From positions 2,666,001-2,730,000 of the forward strand of contig NC_089176.1 of NCBI RefSeq assembly GCF_947507565.1: a stretch of DNA of 64,000 nucleotides, in the 5' to 3' direction. This DNA is from Oscarella lobularis (lineage: Eukaryota > Porifera > Homoscleromorpha > Homosclerophorida > Oscarellidae). The position numbers and the translations under genes are program-made. The number at the start of each line of letters is the position of its first letter. The first letter of the stretch is position 1. The notes beneath the pieces were generated by a model. The model was not told the DNA's origin. It worked only from the letters and a program-made list of their open reading frames with translations, and searched no databases. Shown piece by piece: positions 39,701 through 51,314 of this stretch.

Positions 39701-42700
39701 CGGCGAGCCCGAGCGACTACGCCGCTATTCTCAACAACGTAACCTATATTCATTACTTCAGGTACGCGCTCGCGTATGCCTCTTCCGCGGACTGACTGTT
39801 CTCTCTAGAACGCCATTTGATTTGCCGGATGCTGTTATTACGTTCACCGTGTGGGATGACGATTTCAGTGCTTCTGTCAATGTGACGTACGTAAATTTAT
39901 GAAATTCCGACTCGTCTTCAATGTGACTATTTTTCAGCGTCGAGCTTCGAGCTAATTTTATTCCCGTCGTTGCGTCGAATGGGGACGAGATTGTCGACGG
40001 CATCTATCGCGAGACCGGTCAACCGGTCGGACTCATGTATCCTATTGAAATAATGGACGAAGACCACAGACTCATGGAAAAGTAAGACGACATGAAAAGA
40101 GAAACAAATTTAACTCTCGTCCGAATCACTAGCGTTTCGGTTGTCCTTTTGAATCCACAACCGGGCGACAGAATCGCTCTTGATGCCTTTGCACAGGTCA
40201 ACTCGTCCCTTTCGGCTGTCGTCTCCACTGCTGACGTCATTGTATGCATGATTATATGATTTATATTTTCTCTTACGGTCTCCCCCTCCGCGTAGATTCT
40301 TGCTGGAAGAGCTGCTCCTGATGTCTACGAAACCGCCTTGTCTTCGCTGCAGTTCTCGAACACGCTTCCTCATCCGGCCAACGTGTCCGCTACGACAAGG
40401 CAAGCGAACGCTGCGAATCTACAAAAGAGCGCGTACACATATACGTACAGTATTCGAACATCTCCGCGCACTAATGCACTGATGCATATGCCTGGTTGAT
40501 GGATCGTTTTTCTCTTCACAGGCAGATACACGTGATTGTCTGGGACAAACTGAATGCCAGCCTGCCATTCGTTTTCAACGTCTCGGTTCTGACTTTCAAC
40601 GATCCGCCTGAAATTCAATTCACGAATGCCAATTGGATATTTGACTGGCTGCGTCAGGAGTTAATTCAACTCGTGCCGTCCAATGCAACTCTCGTCGACG
40701 CGGACAATCATCTGATGACAGAAGCCTATATATCTTTCGTTCCTAAACGCTCCGGCGACGTCATTGACGTCGGCGATTTTGAGGCGGTCGGCATACAGAA
40801 GAACCGTCTCGCCAACGGCGACATCGTCATGAACGGAACGTCAAACAAAGAAAACTACCTAGCTGTGCGCAGAAATGTTTGAGCCTTGTACGTCTTATAT
40901 TCATCTTTCTTATCTCAGGCTATCAAATCGACGACGTATACGACTTCGGACGTGGTCGACGGCTATACCGTGGTCAATTTCAGCGTTGTCGACGCCGGAG
41001 GTGCCGTCAGCAGCCCGGTTTCTGTCACCGTGGAAACAAACACGACGTGCCGACGTAAGATAGTTTCGTCGACCCTTCGCTGGATTTTTTGTGACGCTTC
41101 CTTCTGTAGTTCTTCCGTGTGATCCGCTTCCCGACTTATCCAATGTGACTGCTTTGACGCATTCAGTTGGCAGGTCGACGTGTCATCCAAAGGCTTATTT
41201 CTCCTGTTCCCCGTGCTATCACTTGATTGGATCGCCGAATATTACCTGTCTGGAGAACGGGAATTGGACGGGCGGCGTGCCGACCTGCGAACGTGAGGCG
41301 TCTCAGCTCTGTTTTTTTCTGATCTACGTAGGTATCTCTTCTAGTGAAAATGTGTGACTCGCTTTCTTCGCCGGAATATGGCCTCGTGCACGTCGACAAC
41401 TACGCCTGCGGCTCGACAGCCAACTATTCTTGCGACGACTATTTTGCTCTAGTTGGGAATTCGGCGAGAACGTGCTCGCCGGACGAAAACTGGAATGGAA
41501 CCGAGCCACGTTGTCTATTGTATGAGACTTGGTATAATATTGTAGTCTTTCATTATTCCTTTGATAGGATCAACAAAATCCCCGAGGTTACTTTCAGCGG
41601 CAATTTGTCGTCCACCGTCTCCTTTGCCGAAGGCGGATTGTCAGTCGGCTTGCCGCAACCCATCCTAGTAGCCGATCAAGATCATGACGTCTTGATCAGG
41701 TACTTCATATATGTGCTACTGAAAGTTCGATTCGTTTTACTATTTGTTTTTTTTTGTCACTCAGGGCTGTCGTGATTTTGTCACACGCTCGAGTTGGCGA
41801 TCGTCTGCTCGTAAACCAAAACCTTTCTACCGAAAATGTAACCATAGACTTGGCTGCAAACGGACTATCAATTGTCAGCACGCTCTCATTACTCAAAGTA
41901 CAAGGCAATAACGTCCTTTTTTAGATCGTGGAAGGAAAAGCCAATTTGACTTACTACCGCGAAATTCTGTCTACCGTTCAGTTTTCAAACGCTTTTCCCC
42001 GACCAGCAAACGTCTCAGATTCGTCAAGGTGGCGTGACCAACTTGTTTCCTTCTACGTTGTCTAATGGGCAGTTTCACAGACTCGTCACCGTAACCGTGT
42101 CCGACGAATTCAACACGAGTACGCCAGCAGTAATAGAGGTACAATATAGTCTTCAGAGAGTCTTCCGCATTCCTAACTTTTTCTCAAGGTTCTCGTGCAC
42201 ATTTTCAATGATCTGCCAATTTTGACGCCATCGGTCTCCCACGCAAACTTCACCGACGGCGAACCGCCGATCAGTCTTCTCGACCCGTTGACGTCTCTAC
42301 GCGACGAAGACAATCGTCTCGCATCGGAAGCAAACTTGACGGTGATCGATGGACACCCCAGCGGCGACAGACTTCTCGTCAACGTATCGCTAGCAAATCA
42401 ACTCAACATCAACGTAACGGGCATTTCAACGTCTTCGATGATATTCTCTGGACTAGCACCATTGGACCACTATGTGCAGGTATATAGATGACGTTTGTCG
42501 CGTCTATTCATTCGTCAATCGTCGTTTGGTATGACGTAGTTGCTTTTGACCGTGACCTATCACTATTTTGGACTCGAACCGACTAGCGAGCTGAAGCGTG
42601 TCGCCGTCACCGTTACGGACTCGGGCGGTGCCGTCAGCGAACCTCTATGGGTTGTCTGTCGATTATTTGGTGTTGATCCTTTTACGAATTTCGTTCTCAT

Positions 42701-45700
42701 CATCACGTCGAACGGCGTCGACCAAGCCAGCGGCACCTATTACGAAACCGGATCGCCCGTGGGATTGGCGAATCGTATTGAAATTTTTGACAAGGATCAC
42801 TACAATGTAGAACGGTAAGGATTTCTAAATCACTCTTTTTTCTCTTCTAAGTTGAGCAATTCTTCCGCAGTGCTTCGGTTGTCCTTCTGAATCCCCAACT
42901 TGGTGACAAAATCATACTCGACAGCGGCAACTCTTCCCTTTTGATTGCATCGACTGATAATACCATTGTATGGATTACATTGCTCGGTGTGACCTTTCTA
43001 CTGAATAATTGGTGTATATGTACAGGCTCTTTCTGGGAGCGCCGTCCCTGAAGTCTATGAAAGTGCTCTGTCAACACTGCAATTTCTAAATACGCTTCCA
43101 TCGCCGGCTAACTTGTCTGGCATTACAAGGCATGAAGAATTAGTCGCGTGCATATTGTTATTACACGTCGTGCTTACTATATTCCAGGCATATACGAGTG
43201 ACCGTTTGGGACAAGTGGAACGTTAGCGAACCGTTTAGCTTTACCGTCTCCATAGTGCTCTACAACGATCCGCCGCAGCTTCGTTTCACCGATCCCAATT
43301 TGACGTTCGACTGGCTGCGACAATCGTCCATTCAACTCGTGCCGTCCGACGCAACTCTCTTCGACGCGGACAATCATCTGATGGTAGAGGCCTATTTGTC
43401 TTTCGTTCATAAACGCTCCGGCGACGTCATCGACGTCGACGATTTTGAGGCGGTCGGCATACAGAAGTACCGTCTCGCCAACGGCGACATCGTCATGAAT
43501 GGAACGTCAAACAAAGAAAACTACCTAGCTGTGCGTAGAAATCTTTCAGCCTCGTACGTATCATATGTCATCTTTCTTATCTCAGGCTATCAAATCGACG
43601 ACGTATATGACTTCGGACGTAGTCGACGACTATACCGTGGTCAATTTCAGCGTTGTCGACGCGGGAGGGGCCGCCAGCAGCCTGATTTTGGTCACTTTGA
43701 AGACGAACACGACGTGTCGACGTAAGATAATTTCGTCGGCCCTTTAGCTGGATTTTTCGTCACGCTTTCTTGTGTTTATAGTTCTTCCATGTGATCCGCT
43801 TCCCGACTTGTCGAATGTAACTGCTTTGACGTATTCGGTCGGCAGGTCAACGTGCCATCCAAAGGCTTATTTCTCTTGTTCCCCTTGCTATCACTTGATC
43901 GGATCGCCGGAGATCACTTGTTTGGAGAACGGGAATTGGACGGACGGCGTGTCAACTTGCGAATGTACGGCCGGCTAACTCTTCTGTTCTTATGTGATTG
44001 TGACATCGTTTTTTTCCAGTGAAGCGATGCGAAATGCTTTATCCGCCGACGTACGGTCGCATGACTGCTGAGAATAGGACGTGTGGATCTACGGCCGTCT
44101 TTTCGTGCAACGACTATTTTGCACTAGTGGGAAGTTCAACGAGAACTTGCTTACCAAACGAAATGTGGAATGGAACCCAGCCGTACTGTTCCTTGTGAGT
44201 ATTTGAAATGTATTGTAATTCGGTTATTAATTAATTGTACATTTGTAGAATCAATCAACATCCTATGGTTACGTTTGCCGGGCATATAGTTTCTGACATC
44301 GTGTTCACCGAAGGAGAAGCGCCGGTTAACCTGCCGCAGCCGGTCTTCGTTGACGATCCGGATCACGCTAATTTGGTCAGGTAATACTTACATTTTGGAT
44401 TCGTTTTAGCTCGTTTCGCGAGACTTTGTCCTTTAACTAGAGCTGTTGTGACTCTGTCACACGCCCATCACGGTGATCAACTGCTCGTAAATCAAAGTAT
44501 GCTGGCGGATAATGTGACTATTCGAATAGACGACGCCGGATTATCCATTGTGAGCAGACAGAAACAGCGTTACATAGTAATGCCATGCCCTAGCTCATTC
44601 TCTTTCTTAGACTATAGAAGGAAATATGAATCTGAGCTATTACCAACAAATTCTTTCTACAGTCCAATTTTCAAACTGGTACCATCGACCGGCAAACGTC
44701 TCCAACTCGTCAAGGTCAACGGCTGTATAGGCAGCGTAACGCGGCAGTATTTAACATATGCGACATTTTTTGCAGACTCATCACCGTAATCGTCTTCGAC
44801 GAATTCAACGCGAGTGCACCGGCAACGATAGAGGTCGAGATACCCCACGCCTATAAAGCAGCGCAATTTCAACCCTTTGGTCTTTCTCTTTCTTCAGGTT
44901 CACGTGCACGTTTACAATGACAAACCGATGATAGAAATCCACCATCCCAACGCGACGTACGTCGAAGACGGACCTCCGGTCCATTTTCTTGATCCGTCGA
45001 CGTCTCTACGCGACGAGGACGATCACCTCATGTCGGAGGCAAACGTTACAGTGATTGACGGGCACGCTCGCAAGGACAAATTATTCGTTAACGAGACATT
45101 GGCGGCGAATCTCGGGATAAGCGTGAGAGGCGTCTCGTCGACGACGTTGACACTTTCCGGAGTGGCGCCTTCAGAGCAGTACATGCAGGTATAATTGCTT
45201 ATATTATTCATATATTATTTTTTGATTTTTTTGATTTCTAATAGCTTCTTTCGACTGTTATGTATCAAAATTTGAGACCGGAACCGTCCACGGAGCTAAA
45301 GTTCGTCTCCGTTACGGTTACTGACTCGGGCGGCGCCGTCAGCGAGCCGGTGTCAATTTGCATTTTGACGAGTTTGGTCAACGATCTGCCGGGACTTGAC
45401 TTTGGTAGCGGCGTCGGCGTGAACGACGAGATCTCTTTCGTCGAAGGCCAAGCGGCCGGAATTCACATCACCAGTCGACCCCATCGCATTCGCATAGTCG
45501 ATCCCGAAGGAGATAGCATAAAAGGGTGCACTGTTCGATTGACGTAAGAAAAAAAAGGCTCGATTAATTCGTGTCTCGAGTCATTAGACGGCTTTGATTT
45601 TAGTGCCGACAATTCTTCTCTGTTGGACGACGAGGAATACATTTACACGTTCAAGGATCTTCCACCCGGAATCACGGTTACAATTTTGCTCTATTATATC

Positions 45701-46700
45701 TTCTATCAATACATTTGTATGTACGTGCGTAGATGGCTTTTGATCCATCTGGCAAGTTGCTCACCTTCAGCGGAGTCGCTTCGCTTTTGGTAAGTGCTCG
45801 CTGCACGCGGATTGATCAGAATTAAAATTCAATCCTATATTTCTTAGGCGTACGCTTCTGTCCTTCAACGCATCTTTTACGCCAACATAGCCGAAGAGCC
45901 GCGTATTGTCGTCAACTTTACGTCGAACGAGAAGGTCCGTCGGCAGGTGGGATCTTATTTCGCAGAACGTTTTGGTCGCGGAACTCCTACAATTTACGTT
46001 CGCAGATTATCATTGAATTGATGAGTAACGCGTCGTCGATCCCCGTCATCGGTATCGTCGACGTCGACGTCGTGCCCGTCAACGATCACGCGCCTGTGTT
46101 GCTGATCAAAGCGGCGGGTGATTGCGTATCCGTTGGACGTCCACGCGTCCGAGCTCGTCGATCAACTTCAAACGAAAAGGAAAAGAGAACAACCGTTGCT
46201 CCTTCGACAGTGGTAAGAGGTCATTTTCTCTTCTTTTACTTGGTGGCTTTACTTTATCTCAGGCGGCGCCACAAGTTCGTCTTGTGGAACTCGTTTCTCC
46301 GCCGCTGGAATCGTTTGGAGTAGCCGGATCGTCGATTGTCGTTCACTTTTCGCAGGAGACCAACAAGCCAGGCTTGCTGGGAAAAACTCGTCTTAGTCGA
46401 GTTTTGTCAATTACAGGAATTGACGCTGAACGATCCGACGTCATTGCTGAATGGCGAGACGATCAGACGTTGGTCTTGCTCTTTCCTAAATTACCGAGCG
46501 GGATGATTGCAGAGGACTTGTCCGTGGCATTTAGCGGAGGTTCGCGCATATATCCGGTTCCTTTATGTGCACTCTGATTTTATTTTGCTGTCGTTGTAGG
46601 CGGATGCGAGTTTGAAGACTGCGAAAATGGCATTTGTCATCTTGGAGGTCGTAGTTGTTCTGTTGGAGGCGTTTACAAACCTGCTACGCCGGTTCTCTGA
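30793..46700 (+). CDS. Giant secreted Sushi / cadherin-like repeat / EGF / DUF4215 protein
   Basis: About 45 short exons join in frame from ATG 30793 to TGA 46698-46700, roughly 3,000-3,500 aa (not summed exactly). Order: signal peptide (GVGFLFAALFLALIVETTG); N-terminal beta-sandwich repeats (to 33050; linker motif VNDPPSFLV); three Sushi domains; a FAM171/CILP-like block (33846-34815); ten Sushi domains (34869-37201); one EGF (ACESSPCMHGGGCVD); a Cys-rich helical region; three DUF4215-type repeats; then long cadherin-like/tandem-95-type repeats (FNDPPEIQF, YNDPPQLRF, YNDKPMIEI, NDHAPVLL) with four more Sushi domains. The C-terminus is Cys-containing (CEFEDCENGICHLGG). No membrane segment was found, so a matrix role is inferred. 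An alternative frame in the last exon would encode a hydrophobic end. RRRRRRR at about 38070-38093 may be a furin site. I know no named protein with this architecture. Confidence 0.8.
33104..37201 (+). other. First Sushi (CCP) domain clusters, 13 domains
   Basis: Nearly every exon here encodes one Sushi domain with four Cys and a GxW before the last Cys (for example NGTWNGTQTTC, NGNWSNAQPTC). Most introns sit at phase 1 between domains, allowing exon shuffling. Domains start near 33104, 33352, 33595, 34869, 35131, 35367, 35596, 35843, 36107, 36333, 36557, 36794 and 37020. The third ends atypically. Confidence 0.85.
33846..34815 (+). other. FAM171/CILP-like block inserted between Sushi domains
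   Basis: The block begins with a carboxypeptidase-regulatory-like strand set (VALTVRDETTGDSLRGARVV) and continues with FAWELVSTNASSF and GWWIATVARRPNDD, a pattern like the FAM171 ectodomain. CVSASFFYRASVVDRPLAYA follows. It spans two exons, the second being 680 nt. The assignment is by remembered pattern and is tentative. Confidence 0.45.
38200..38640 (+). other. Three DUF4215-type cysteine repeats
   Basis: The repeats have the core CGNGQ...CDDGNVVDGDGCSSNC, then CGDGVRAAGEECD, then CGNGIVNDDEECDNG. This is the pattern of Cys-rich repeats found in bacterial, protist and some animal extracellular proteins. They follow a 1.1-kb exon with no homology that I can name. Confidence 0.7.
39938..42647 (+). 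repeat. Internal tandem duplication, unit 1
   Basis: Unit 1 encodes, in order, GIYRETGQPVGLMYPIEIMD, a NDPP repeat, two Sushi domains and a further repeat ending EPLW. The same exon order recurs about 2,700 bp later. Most of the pair is diverged, but 40490-41300 is nearly identical to 43160-43970. Confidence 0.85.
42648..45351 (+). repeat. Internal tandem duplication, unit 2
   Basis: Exon-for-exon copy of unit 1 starting at TYYETGSPVGLANRIEIFD. A third unit begins at about 45352 (ISFVEGQAAGIHITSRPHRI) but is not completed. Confidence 0.85.
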
Positions 46701-46848
46701 CGGCGTTACTAGTTAGCTGCATGTATATGGGTGTATACATACATTTATTTAGCCTTGAGAACTTCGGTTTAAATTTCTTAATCACTAGTACATATTTAAT
46801 GCATTTATCATTTTTTTTGAAATCCGGGGACTTCATCTTCATCCTAAG

Positions 46849-47326
46849 ATGTTCTTTCGCCTGTTCTCCGAGATAATCTCAGCTTCTCGAGGTGCCTTTT
46901 CAAGCTTATGTAACTATTCAACTACTCACGACTTTATTCTAGCGACGAGGCCTCCTTTTAGAAGCGCTTCGCGACTGGGACCTAGAAGCAAAGTCGCAGG
47001 AAAGCGACTCGGCATCAAGAAAGGAGACGGTAAGCAGCATAGATGCATTTCCAACTGCTACACGGCGTGTTGCAGGAGAAGTCGTACGCGAAGGCAACGT
47101 AATCGTTCGACAGAGAGGCACCGTCTTCTTTCCGGGCCTCAACGTGGGAATCGGACGCGATTTCACGCTCTTTTCTCTCGCCAAGGGACGAGTGAAGTTC
47201 GAACGCGTCGCATCGAAAGTAAGCAGTCGCTCAGACTCGAAAGTAAGACGCGAGACGACGAAAGTGAGAAAATTCGTCAGCGTCATATCCGAGCCAAACA
47301 TTCAGAAATTCGATTTAGTAGAATGA
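46849..47326 (+). CDS. MRPL27: Mitochondrial large-subunit ribosomal protein bL27m
   Basis: Exons 46849-46891, 46943-47029, 47076-47326; 381 nt, 126 aa. The core reads [19 protein letters not shown] and [19 protein letters not shown], then [17 protein letters not shown], which is diagnostic for L27. The basic, Ser/Arg/Phe-rich start ([15 protein letters not shown]) fits a mitochondrial presequence. The protein sits near the peptidyl-transferase centre in bacterial ribosomes. The gene follows the giant gene by 148 bp. Confidence 0.9.
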
Positions 47327-47969
47327 CGTAAATTAGGCGAATCGCGTCTGACCTTTTATTATTTCGCACACATTCTCGAAACTCCTCTGCCCTCGCACGT
47401 TGCTAAAGCGCTGCACTTGACAATTGGCAAGGCAAGACAAGCGTATTTTTTATTTGAATACCTGACCTATATACTATCTGGTCCGGGCGTACATGTACTA
47501 TAACATCAGCATTCCATCTATAGTTCGGATTCGTGATCCTTTTTTTATGGTACAATCGGTTTTTTTCTTACGCGGCCCGCTTCCGCGTATTTTCTCCCCC
47601 CGCCCAATCTCATGTGAGCGAATTTTTCTTCTTAAAAAATGGCAAAGAAAGAGACTTTCGTTTGACTTCGGCCTGGTTTCTAGGATAGGTCATTTGCCTG
47701 GCCTTTCCTGCAAATAGAACAGATAGGAAGTGTAGCACGCGAGATCCCACAGCGCGCAGCCCCAGCACATCCAGACTCTCGAGAGAATTACATAGATATA
47801 GATAGTTAGATTCAAGAGAGACGACAAATTCATGAAAACAAAAGTCCAAAAAATGAAGATAAGCTAATTATCGTCATTGTAATTTTTTTACGAGAGAGAG
47901 ATAGAGAAAGAGAAAAAAGCGAGCGCACGCGCGAGAGAGAGAAAACGAAAGAGACTTTTCGTTTCACAG
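47327..47969. other. Intergenic, with a GA-rich microsatellite
   Basis: 643 bp between MRPL27 and the ADAP stop. 47893-47955 is a GA-rich simple-sequence tract on the + strand. No gene seen. Confidence 0.6.
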
Positions 47970-50033
47970 CTAATAGTCCTGAGCATAGCGCCCGGAAGAA
48001 CACATACCGAGCTGCGTCCCGCCGAAATCGCGCGGGAGCGTGAAAGCCGGTCGCGGGGAGGGAACGGGACTCGGATTTTTGTCCGCCCCGGTGGGCAAAT
48101 CCGGTCGCGGGGGCGGTATCGGCGGCAAATCCCGATCTGCCATGTGATGTGCTGGGGCGCCCGGTGAGGGAGGGAGAACGCGCGCGGGACTGTGGCTACC
48201 GTTTTCTATGGGGCCAGCCTCGTCTTGGCCGGGCAGCCAGGCCATTACGCGTCGAAAGGCGTCTAGCCACAATTTCCACTGGTGATCGTCGTCGGCGGCG
48301 AGCGGGTAGACGCGTCCCGACGAGCCGGCTATCGACGGCACGGTGAGAGACATTGTGAACGCTTTCGTCGTCTTCGCCGTCGTGCCCTCGTCGATTCGAT
48401 AACCTTCGCTCGTGTGACCGAGGACGACTTCGTTGAGAGCGTAGGGATCCTGAAAACAAATGACCATGAACTATTGGAGGAATTCGAAAGAGGTGTGTGG
48501 GCATACAAGTGGACGTTCGAAGTAGTAGAGAATTTTCTGATCCAGGATGAACCATCGTTTACTGAATCGATTGTCCTGTAATGCAGGTAAGAGGAATTGG
48601 TGGGTGCAACCTCCTCCCGACACATACCTTGGGCCCTGTCTTCCACAAGTGTCCTGTTTTCACGAAGTCCCTCGACATTTTCATCGATAACTTCGAAAGA
48701 GAAACGAGGAAAATGAAAGTCATCTCTTCATTTAAGAGGTCGATCAGTGCATAGGAAATTCTCGTCGAGGTCCCAATGAATTAATAATAATAATAATATG
48801 TTGACCCCCTTTGACCCTGACCCCTTTCCCCTGACTGACCCACTGTTCGTCTCGTCCCATCGAGTATAGGCCAAGTCGTTTCGCTTTCGCGTGTCGAATT
48901 GCCACGTACCACTCGATGATTTCCTAAAAAAAACGAAAACAACTGAATCGACGACAAATCGATACCCAAATTCGACGTACTTGTCCGGTTGCCGATCTGA
49001 CGTAATAGTGACGCGTTCGATTTTCCTTTGGATTGTAGTACATCAGGTGCATGCCGTTGGGAATTTCGAGCGCGTCTTCGATCAGCACGGCGTTGATTTC
49101 GGTCAGAATGAGCGTCTCTTTGGGCGCGTCCTTTAGCGAGAAAAAAAGATGACGTCGCGATTAATTAACTAATAGCGAAACGAAACGCACCGATCTCTTC
49201 ACATAGTATCGAAGCGTGTTGTCCGATTCGGACAATTCGAAATATCGTTTGTTATACTCGTTGCGACTCTTTTCTCGCTTGAATAGATCGCCGTGTTTGC
49301 AGCCTAGGAAGGTAGTATAACTCGGATTAATCGCCGACCGGCACTTTGACCGGATTTCTCTTTCTCTCGCTCTCTCACCGGCTAGATACGACGGCTGCGG
49401 CGAACCGTCCTTGAAGTCGTGTCGCTGATACTTCGCCGTAACCCACTGGTCGCGCAAAACCCTATAAAAAAAACGTCGTTCCAGCGCCCCCCGCCCTTTT
49501 CCCTCATATCGAAAGTGCACCCTCTACGGTGCAACAACGAGCATTCCGAACGTACCGCGGACAGCACTCGCTCGACGGTCGCTTGAAACACGGATGATAA
49601 TGCTTCTCGAGTATAGCATTCGACTTGCGATTGCCCGACGCCATCATGAGCTGCACGAGAAGCAAAAAAAATCAATAGCAGGCTTAGTCGCGTCGCGACG
49701 GGCGTCACGTCAAGACGTTTCCTCGCATTCGCGCTATCGTACCTGCACTTCGTCGTCGTCGAACTTGTCCAGCTGTATCGATTTCGTTCGTACGTACGTT
49801 CGGCCGGGCGCTCGATGACTGCCGCAGCATTCCGTGCACACGAACACGGCGAGACTTAGGTTCTGCACGATCGCTACCCAGTCGGGGTCTGCGCGAAAAG
49901 GGCGATCGTTGTTGTTTCCTTTTTCGTTTCGAATCGCCGCGCACTTACTCTCGCGTCGACATTCGGCGCAGCGATCGTTTCCGTCTAGTTTCGCGAGCTG
50001 TTCCATTGCTCGTCGGTTTCGTTCCGCCGCCAT
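47970..50033 (-). CDS. ADAP/centaurin-alpha-type ArfGAP with two PH domains
   Basis: GTPase-activating protein for Arf GTPases, recruited by phosphoinositides through PH domains. Exons: 49949-50033, 49743-49888, 49556-49650, 49379-49461, 49191-49303, 48981-49130, 48840-48923, 48628-48690, 48507-48575, 47970-48449. Total 1,368 nt, 455 aa; human ADAP1 is 374. The zinc finger reads CAEC, 16 residues, CTEC, and then GSHRAPG supplies the Arg finger region. PH1 starts CKHGDLFKREKSRNEYNKR and PH2 TGHLWKTGPK joined to NRFSKRWFILD. The extra length is a Pro-rich C-tail (DLPPIPPPRPDLP), a likely SH3/WW ligand not typical of human ADAPs. Its start faces that of endonuclease IV. Confidence 0.9.
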
Positions 50034-50131
50034 TATCCTCTCTCTCTTTGTGTACGGTCAATACGGGCGTTTTCGGAACAAGAAACGACGATAGATAAGT
50101 AATCCGGGCTGTGGCGGGTACGTCGTTTTTA
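50034..50131. promoter_or_regulatory. Bidirectional promoter, ADAP / endonuclease IV
   Basis: 98 bp separate divergent start codons at 50033 (-) and 50132 (+). Confidence 0.6.
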
Positions 50132-51314
50132 ATGCAGGAGCCGAGACGAAGCGAGAGGCTTGCAGGAAAAGCAATCAAAACCGACGCGTCGCCTCCGAAA
50201 CTAGCGCGCAAGCGAAAATCGCAGCAGAAAATTGAAAGCAAAGGGAAAATCTGCAGCTCCTCGTCTTCCGTTCTTCCCCTGCTGCTCGGCGCTCACGTCT
50301 CGATCGGCGGCGGCCTTCACAACGCCGTTCACAACGCGATAGAAATCGGCGCGACAGCGTTCGGGCTCTTTCTTCGCTCTCAACGCCAATGGCAAAGCAA
50401 ACCTCTCGCAGACGAAACAGTAAGGACACTCGTTATAGTAGTCAACAATTCAATAATAAAATTTAATTAATTAAGAAATTAATCGTGACGTACAGTGTAT
50501 GACCTAACAGTAAATAGTATTGATAAAAATTCTCAAACTATTTACCCAAAGGTTGATGCGTTCACGAGAGCGTGCGTGCAGCACGGATTCGAAGGCGGAC
50601 GCGCCATTCTTCCGCACGGCTCCTACCTACTCAACCTTGGCTCGCCAGACGAGAGCACACTTGCAAAGAGTCGAGACGCTCTGGTTGAAGAAATGACACG
50701 TTGCGAACGCCTCGGCATCGGTCTCTACAATTTTCACCCGGGATCGACGTGCGGCAAGATATCGATCGACGAATGCATTCGGCGCATTGCCGAGAGTCTC
50801 AATCTGGCGCTGTCGAAGACGCGTCGCGTCGTCGCCGTGATCGAGAACATGAGCGGACAGGGGCACACGATTGGCGGCGATTTTCGCGAAATTCGTCGAG
50901 TCATAGACTTGGTCCAGGACAAGTCGCGCGTTGGCGTGTGCTTGGACACGTGTCACGCGTTTGCCGCCGGTTACGACATCAGTTGCGCTCGAGGATACGA
51001 TGAGATGATGGACGATTTTCAGAAATTCATTGGATTTGAATATTTGAGAGGTGTGCATTTGAACGACTCGAAAGCGGGCGTAGGAAGTCATCTCGATCGA
51101 CATGAGAATATTGGCCGGGGAAAGATTGGCCGCGAGGGATTTCGACGGATCGTCAATGACGTCAGATTGAGAGGAATTCCGATGATATTAGAAACGCCAA
51201 TGACGTGAGCAGTGTCGATATATTGTAATGCTGATGATGAGGGTGGATTTGTGCTATAGCATGGACGACGAAGACGAAATTTTACTACTTCGAAGTTTAG
51301 TTGAAGACCAATAA
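50132..51314 (+). CDS. Endonuclease IV (AP endonuclease, Nfo/APN1 family)
   Basis: Cleaves the backbone at abasic sites in base-excision repair using a three-metal TIM barrel. Exons 50132-50419, 50552-51204, 51260-51314; 996 nt, 331 aa. Motifs: LLGAHVSIGGGLHNAV, ILPHGSYLLNLGSP, YNFHPGST, VIENMSGQG, GVCLDTCHAFAAGYD, HLNDSKAGVGSHLDRHENIG and ILETPM. These carry the metal-binding His, Glu and Asp residues. The C-terminus EILLLRSLVEDQ is typical. A basic N-terminal extension (RRSERLAGKAIK; PKLARKRKSQQK) could be a nuclear signal. The family is present in sponges and cnidarians but was lost in vertebrates. Confidence 0.94.

Noticed and set aside
40880-40882. TGA in the giant gene considered as selenocysteine recoding
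   Set aside because: No SECIS-like element or Cys homologue at this position. The paralogous unit has Ser, and an upstream GT donor removes the codon.
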